In this document: piece after piece, positions 58,752-64,000 of the stretch
Position numbering within the stretch: the stretch's first letter is position 1
Layout: the number at the start of each line of letters is the position of its first letter
Source of the DNA: Allomyces macrogynus ATCC 38327
Lineage: Eukaryota; Blastocladiomycota; Blastocladiomycetes; Blastocladiales; Blastocladiaceae
NCBI GenBank assembly: GCA_000151295.1
Contig: GG745356.1
Span: 216,631 to 280,630 of the forward strand
Direction: 5' to 3'
Length of the DNA: 64,000 nucleotides
The notes under the pieces: generated by a model
What the model was told of the DNA's origin: nothing
Seen by the model: the letters and a program-made list of their open reading frames with translations, nothing else
The model's database searches: none
Made by a program: the position numbers and the translations under genes

Positions 58752-60787
58752 TCCACGATCCTCACCTTCCTGTCGGCCGTTTTTGGCTGGGATAAAAAGG
58801 AACCGCGCGCCGACGCGATCCCAGTCCGCCACGCCGCCGCCGCTGGTATGCATCGCGGCGAGCTGATTGCGACCGACCAACGACTTGCTGCAGCAGCAAC
58901 TGTGCCTGAAGAACATGACTCGATCCATGGTGCTGATTCGAATGCAACTGGTCGCATCGAGCTTGCAGCATGCGGCGCGAGCCACGAGACAGCCGCGACC
59001 TTCGTCGATCAAGTCACGAAAGGAGCGTCACCGACACTGCGCTCATGGGATCCTCGCACGACCATCGCCGACGCCGCGGCGATTGACGGCGCGCTGACTG
59101 CCGCGTCTGAGGACTTCAAGTTGATTCTCATCAAGACCCTAGACCACGTCAAGAATCGCGGCAAGCGCAAGCGATTCGTTGCTGCCACCAGGACCCTCGT
59201 CGAACCGTCCCTCCACGCTGTGCTCGCTGGCCTTGATCCCCGCGGTGCTGTAGCGACCGAGACGTTCGGCGCGTGGCACATCAGCGACGCGTGTGCCGTC
59301 GTGCGTCTGGCCGCGATGCGCGCGGCCTGTGATGCGCTCGACGCGTATTGGGACCAGCAGCGCGGCGCACTTGCTCGTGGTCGCGTCGGGGTTGATACCG
59401 TCGCGATTTGGCTCGACCGTTCTGTGCACGCTCTGCGCGACACCATGGACCGCTATCACCACGATCCGGGCATGCGCAGGCGCGCTATCGCGTCGGGCGA
59501 TCCCGTCCGGTACCTTATTTTCGGCCCAGACGCGAAGCACGGCAACTGCACTGCAGCTCTCATATCGATTGCCAAGGCCGTGACACAGGCCGTGCTCGGC
59601 GTTCTGGCCAAGGATTTTCAGCTGCACGTTGGGTGGGGCGATTACATGGACCTGATCTGCTGCGTCGTGCTGCCGGTTATTGATTTTTTTTTGCGTGGCT
59701 AAGATGTTCGACCAGGCTTTGCGTTCACGTGTGCGGTGCCCGGGTCGCTGTTCTCGCCAACGACGATGATCGATCCGCTGCACGAGCTCGATTGGCGCGA
59801 TGACGAGGCCGACTCGGATGCACGTCGTGCTCTTGTGTCATCTTGACCACGTTCCCAGGCATTGCCGAGACGGTGTTGCACCGCGCCGAGGTCCTGGTTG
59901 TGGCTGTGCGTGCTCCTGCTCTGCAGACAGCGGCGCCGGCGGCTGTCGAGGGTATGAATCACGAAGTGCCACTGATTGAGCCCAATGACCCGCCGCTCTT
60001 CCCTGATCCTGCTGCCGATTGCGTCGCATCTCGCACCTCTTCTCCACCCTCACCCTCTCTTGCCCCGGCTGTGGAAGCCGCGCATGAAGTTGGCCATTGG
60101 GCCTCAAGATCTACGCATTCTCCCACCACATCATGACCAGCACCGAGACCTCCCTCAGCAATGCTCACGGCGACCGTATCGATCTGAACAGAATTGTATA
60201 TTGACACATGGATCAGTAGGTTCCGATGGCACCCTGCTTCTCTCACGCATCCGAATCACTCACCAAAGCGATTCGAACCTAGCTCACTACGCCGCCAAAA
60301 TTCCCGTTCTCGCTTCTGATCTCTTCACCCTCACTGCTGCTCCCATCATGCTCAACTTCCCGCCGCATCACCTCCCCACCCACCCTTCCCTCCACTCGCA
60401 GCGTGTACATTTGACCTCCACCACCCTCACCCGCCTCCTCACCACTCTCCACCGCATCCTTTCACGCCCGTCCACTAACCTCCCCTCCGAGCTCGCCAAA
60501 ATCGACCACCGGCTCGCCCTCCTCTGCGCTGACCTGCTCCCTGCAACCATGACCAACCGCGTCTCAGCCCGACTCCACGTCCTCCTCGCCGACCACCAGC
60601 GCGACATGGACGCGTTCTCGGCCCGCTCCATCACGTGCCATCGTCGCCGGATTGGCAAGTGCTGTTCTTGTGCAACCTGTATGCGTGGTTTCGGCTCGCG
60701 GTGACGGCGCGGATGGCGGAGTGTATGCTGGTCGTGCCGCGTGCCGGGGAGGCGGGTGAGATGGAGCTTCTCGCGCATTCTGGATGA
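58752..60787 (+). pseudogene. P6: decayed P-family gene
   Basis: Recognisable from STILTFLSAVFGWDKKEP onward, with HDSIHGADSNATGR, AAAIDGALTAASEDFKLILI and WLDRSVHALRDTMDRYHHDP in one frame, open from 58344 to a stop at 59702. The stop (TAA after FFLRG) interrupts the family homology, which continues past it in the same frame (PTTMIDPLHELDWRDDE). The frame then shifts before LTTFPGIAETVLHRAEVLVV, where five hallmark residues (PVRFG) are deleted. The C-terminal exon (about 60290 onward) reads LASDLFTLTAAPIMLNFPPH and VHLTSTTLTRLLTTLHRILS, shifts frame again before DWQVLFLCNLYAWFRLAVTA, and ends prematurely at LAHSG, losing most of the Cys/His tail. The Hsp gene next to it (Hsp E) is intact. 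Confidence 0.75.
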
Positions 60788-61718
60788 GGGTGAGTGTGGG
60801 CATCAAGGCCTAAATACAAACTTGGCCGATGCGCCCAATCGCGTGCTGGAAACCGAGAATCGACCAATAGAAGCGTGCGAAACGACAGAGAATCACATCA
60901 CATTGACACGACGAGTCTCCATGAAGCCAGCAATAGCAAATGCACTTGGCTAGGCGTCACTGAGCAGCACTGCGGTGCAGGGACACCCATGAAGCAGAGG
61001 CATTTGTGCATGAGCTGCTCCTCCTTGTTGCAAAAATCGGCATGACAATGAGAGGTGGTCGCAACAATCGGATCACCTCATTGATGTCAATCTATAAAGA
61101 ACAGAGACTACACATGATCTTAGCCAACTGGCCTTTTGAGGATGCGGATCAGAAAGTGGTTTGGGGGGCGCTCATTTTATTCGACTTGGTTTGGGGAACT
61201 GTCAAGAGAATCAGGTGGCAATTTACTGCCTTCCCCATTTGGTTGCTAACATTGCTGACATTGCTGGTGCGCTTTTTGCTTTTGCAACGGTCCTGTAAGT
61301 CCTGAGTTGTCCTGAGGTGATTGACCTCTGCAAATCAGAAAATTGTCAAGGAAGTGTGGTTTCTTGCAGTCTCGACTGCAAGTTAGAATGTCAGACCAGA
61401 GTTGCAAAATAGTGACTTGTCTTGCAAAAAAGATGTCGCTCCAAAACATCTCTCACCCATAGCGTGCTACTCGTTGATTGTTGATGCACTGTCCGGGAGT
61501 CGAACCCGGGCCGAATCCTTCGGGGAGTTCTATGATACAGTTAGTGTATGAACGCCGCCTGTCAAAATTTGGCATTTGAAGTCCATGCACTTTGATGAGC
61601 AACTCCAACTCGTTGATAGATCGGCACATCACGATATCCACAAAAACGGCCCCAAGGTGAACCACCGACGACAGAAAATATGAGTGTTATAAACAGATTG
61701 CTCCCCGACGCATCTTCC
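60788..61718. other. No gene; contains a tRNA-like B box
   Basis: AT-rich intergenic DNA between the array and transaldolase, with only short frames. The tRNA-like element at 61496-61506 (minus) is the only structured feature noticed. A part next to 61718 will be transaldolase 3' untranslated sequence. Confidence 0.45.
61496..61506 (-). other. tRNA-like B box
   Basis: On the minus strand GGTTCGACTCC sits in a perfect T-arm stem (CCGGG/CCCGG), followed by an acceptor-like ACAGTGCA. It is preceded by a possible long variable arm (CCGAA/TTCGG). No matching 5' acceptor strand or normal D-arm was found within a typical distance. It could be a tRNA pseudogene or an intron-containing class II tRNA that I failed to fold. 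Confidence 0.35.
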
Positions 61719-62822
61719 TTACGCGAGCTTGGCCTTGACAATGGCCTCGAGCTTGCCCGCATCCTCAGCAAACTTACGAATCCCCTCGGCGAGCTTCTCG
61801 GTCGCCATGGCATCCTCATTGTTCTGCCAGCGGAACGCCGCCTCATCCAAGTGAATCTTGGGCTCGGCCGACTTGGCATCCACATTGGGCACCAACTTGC
61901 GCGGCAACCCACCCTGCGGCACCTGCGCGGCAGCCAATTCCGCGAGGAGCGACGGCGCAATCGTCAAAAAGTCGCCCCCGGCCAGCTCGGTGATCTCGCC
62001 CGTGTTGCGGAACGACGCGCCCATGACGATGGTCTTGTACCCGTGCGCCTTGTAGTACTTGTAGATGCGCGAGACCGAGACGACACCCGGGTCGTTGGCG
62101 GCCAAGGCGTACTTTTCAGCGCCGTGCTTGGCCTTGTACCAGTCGAGAATGCGCCCAACAAACGGCGAGATCAGCGTGACGCCGGCCTCGGCACAGGCGA
62201 CGGCCTGCGCAAACGAGAACAAGAGCGTCAGGTTGCAGTGAATCCCGTGCTTGGCCTCGAGTTCGCGCGCCGCCTGGATGCCCTCCCAGGTGGATGCGAT
62301 CTTGATGAGCACGCGGTCCTTGCCAATCCCGGCATCGGCGTAGAGCTGGATCAGGCGCAGGGCCTTGTTAATCGTGCCCTGCTTGTCGAACGACAGGCGC
62401 GCGTCGACCTCGGTCGAGACGCGGCCCGGGATCAGCTTGAGGATCTCGACGCCAAAGTTGATGAGGATCTTGTCGATCGCGTGGTCGAGCTGCTCGGCCG
62501 GGTTCGTCGATTGCGTCTTGGCCCAGGCGACGGCGTCGTCGATCAGCCGCGCGTATTGCGGCTTCTGTGCGGCAGCGAGAATCAGCGACGGGTTGGTGGT
62601 CGCGTCAGTCGGCTTGTACTGGGCGATGCCTGGTTCAGCAGCGGGAGTAGGCGGCGGTCGGTCAGCAATGATGGGGCTGCGAGATTGCGATTGCGTCGGT
62701 GCGGTTGGGGGTGCAGCAATGGGGGGGGGGGGGGGGGGGTGAGAGAGAGACGCACTCTCAAAGTCGCCAGTGTCGGCGACGATGGTCGTGTACTGCTTAA
62801 GCTGGTCGAGGACGGAGGCCAT
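61719..62822 (-). CDS. TAL1: Transaldolase
   Basis: Pentose-phosphate-pathway enzyme that moves a dihydroxyacetone unit between sugar phosphates in the cytosol. Exon 1 (62822-62756) encodes [20 protein letters not shown] plus FES. Exon 2 (62629-61719) begins [17 protein letters not shown]. Together they give 325 residues, the usual class-I length. The 126-nt intron (GTGCGT to AACCAG) contains a run of 19 C on the coding strand. The Schiff-base Lys lies in [19 protein letters not shown], followed by [20 protein letters not shown] and [13 protein letters not shown], all family hallmarks. An uninterrupted frame through the intron to 63422 is coincidental. Splicing restores the conserved [19 protein letters not shown] block exactly. 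Confidence 0.97.
   Translation of the reverse strand: MASVLDQLKQYTTIVADTGDFESASLSHPPPPPPIAAPPTAPTQSQSRSPIIADRPPPTPAAEPGIAQYKPTDATTNPSLILAAAQKPQYARLIDDAVAWAKTQSTNPAEQLDHAIDKILINFGVEILKLIPGRVSTEVDARLSFDKQGTINKALRLIQLYADAGIGKDRVLIKIASTWEGIQAARELEAKHGIHCNLTLLFSFAQAVACAEAGVTLISPFVGRILDWYKAKHGAEKYALAANDPGVVSVSRIYKYYKAHGYKTIVMGASFRNTGEITELAGGDFLTIAPSLLAELAAAQVPQGGLPRKLVPNVDAKSAEPKIHLDEAAFRWQNNEDAMATEKLAEGIRKFAEDAGKLEAIVKAKLA
62721..62739. repeat. Homopolymer of 19 G in the transaldolase intron
   Basis: Nineteen consecutive G on the plus strand (C on the coding strand). It lies close to the donor side of the transaldolase intron, 15 nt from the donor GT. It is likely hypervariable in length and hard to sequence. 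Confidence 0.9.
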
Positions 62823-63457
62823 GGTGGTGGTTGGTTGGTTGGATGGTTGGTTTGCAAGGAGCGAGGGAGAGAGGATGGATATGAGGCCGCGCGTGAGATG
62901 GGATGGAGCGCGAGCGTGTTTGGCACGTTGTCGTGATCGTGGTGGGTCCACTTGCCCAAGGCGGACGGGTGTGTTGTCATGGCGCGTGCGGCTTGACAAA
63001 TGAATGGAAGAACCGAGCCCGTGTGGTGTGGAGCATTGCAAACAAGAGCGTGTGGACCTGAGCGTGTGAACCTCGGCCCCGATCTCACACGCTTCGGCGC
63101 GGGACACGTGCGAGACAAGAATCACCAACGCGCCCTCCGTTCCTCGTTGCGAGCGCGACTGCCGCGAACACGCGACGTTGGCGCCATCCGGCATGGGCGC
63201 CGGGATCACGACGACGACGCGTCCGACCAGCAGGCCGTCCTGCGCTCGGCGTGTTCGGGCCGTGGCGCGGCCGTGCGACGCGCTTGCGCGAGAGTGGGTG
63301 CGCGTGTGCGCCGGCCCAGATCCCTTCTTGACGCGCCGGCGCGACCGCGTCGGTTGGCTCTCCCTCCCTCCCTCCCCAACTCCTTTCTTCCGCGGCGCTC
63401 CCGCGCCTACGACACGACACACTCGCCACCACGAAACCGAATCCGACCACCTCTACC

Positions 63458-63477
63458 ATGACGATCCCAACCACCGC

Positions 63478-63533
<56 letters not shown>

Positions 63534-64000
63534 ACACCGCCGGCCCGCCGCCGCGCCCTCCGCGGCCCATCGCGCGCGGATCGACGCATCTCCACCACCA
63601 CCACCCACCGCGCACGCCGTCTCCATCTGTCGCGCCCTCAACTACGCTCCGTTCGCGCGTCATCTCGCGCATGCGCGACTCGTGGGCGACCGGCACGTCG
63701 CGCGGCCCGCGCGGGCTCGCGTCCGACCTGGTCGACCACGTACGGTCCGAATCCATCCCAAAACTCGCGGCCGACTTCACCGCGACGATGCGGTCGCTCG
63801 CCGAGTGCTCCGCCGTGGTCCTTTGGACGACGTTGCCGTTCGCGTGCGCGTTCATGACGCTGGGCATTGTGTACCTGGCCATCGCTGCCGAGTGGGAGGC
63901 GGTGCGGCATGGTGCGCGCGTGCTGGTGGCCGGGTACGCCGCGTGGGTTGCGGCCGACTGGACGACCCCGTTCGAGGGCGGGTGCGACCGGCTGCGCGTG
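63458..64000 (+). CDS. Ser-rich membrane protein, N-terminal part
   Basis: An open frame from ATG 63458 that runs off the right edge, with no stop in 181 codons. After MTIPTTA comes a run of 18 Ser, then Pro/Arg/His-rich disordered sequence, then RVISRMRDSWATGTSRGPRG and a helical segment (LVDHVRSESIPKLAADFTAT). One hydrophobic helix follows (VVLWTTLPFACAFMTLGIVY, about 63805-63880), then another semi-hydrophobic stretch (VLVAGYAAWVAADW). It is probably an integral membrane protein of unknown identity. It is divergent from transaldolase, 635 nt away. Confidence 0.65.
63479..63529. repeat. Seventeen perfect AGC repeats (poly-Ser)
   Basis: A pure (AGC)17 tract within the start of the gene at 63458. 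It encodes Ser in that frame, with one Ser codon right at its edge. It would be poly-Gln or poly-Ala in the other plus-strand frames. Confidence 0.9.

Noticed and set aside
33111..60787. The array as a transposon or retroelement
   Set aside because: No transposase, reverse transcriptase, integrase, terminal repeats or target-site duplications were found. The copies have introns, so they did not arise by retroposition.
61450..61570. Functional tRNA gene on the minus strand
   Set aside because: The T-arm is good, but no matching acceptor 5' strand, D-arm or anticodon arm with a T at position 33 could be placed.
63453..63641. Poly-Cys, poly-Ala or poly-Gln protein on the minus strand or other frames
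   Set aside because: These are shadows of the AGC repeat. The plus-strand Ser frame continues into a coherent protein with a membrane helix.

Overview
This is a nuclear window from a fungus. It is GC-rich and gene-dense, with short GT-AG introns (mostly 46-130 nt, branch points like CTGAC or CTAAT). It carries a SNF2/RSC-type remodeler, a SAGA subunit and typical fungal GAPDH, RPS8 and transaldolase genes. The base composition and the expanded lineage-specific paralogues would suit an early-diverging zoosporic fungus such as Blastocladiomycota (Allomyces-like). That placement is an inference I cannot confirm. A 161-base run of N (9275-9435) is a scaffold gap.

Layout of 1-31.5 kb: GAPDH (-); a five-or-more-exon unidentified gene (-); a single-pass membrane protein running into the gap (+); an F-box/WD protein (-); a short-chain dehydrogenase (+); a degenerate P-loop GTPase-like protein (-); a solitary member of a new 'partner' family called P here (P1, +); an unidentified nuclear-type protein (+); the chromatin remodeler ATPase (-), head to head with SGF29 (+); a small coiled-coil protein (-); ribosomal protein S8 (+); and a small Cys-containing protein (+).

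The accessory core is 31.8-60.8 kb. It holds an array of HSPA12-type Hsp70-like ATPase genes (four intact, one pseudogene, one orphan C-terminal fragment). Four of the Hsp70-like loci are divergently paired with a member of the P family. P has an N-terminal helical region, a conserved TTFPGIP motif block and a Cys/His-bearing C-terminal domain encoded by a second exon. The cassettes are A (Hsp pseudogene 33.1-34.6 kb / P3 pseudogene), B (Hsp 39.5-41.5 / P4, both intact), C (Hsp 45.0-47.1 alone), D (Hsp 47.9-49.9 / P5 with one frameshift) and E (Hsp 56.2-58.3 / P6 pseudogene). The Hsp genes share one four-exon structure (524 / 233 / 585-597 / 473 nt). Hsp C and Hsp E lie on the arms of a 1.9-kb, nearly identical inverted repeat that includes introns 1 and 2, but their last exons differ strongly. 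I consider this array of ATPase plus partner genes, with a homogenised ATPase and a diversified C-terminal exon, the most likely undescribed system here. Its function is unknown.

A mitochondrial-type protein (37.6-39.1 kb) sits inside the array. A coiled-coil gene (53.0-54.5 kb) lies between cassettes D and E. After the array come transaldolase (-) and, diverging from it, the start of a Ser-rich membrane protein that runs off the right edge. Exon boundaries were assigned by eye from splice signals, phase and protein similarity, and no searches could be run.
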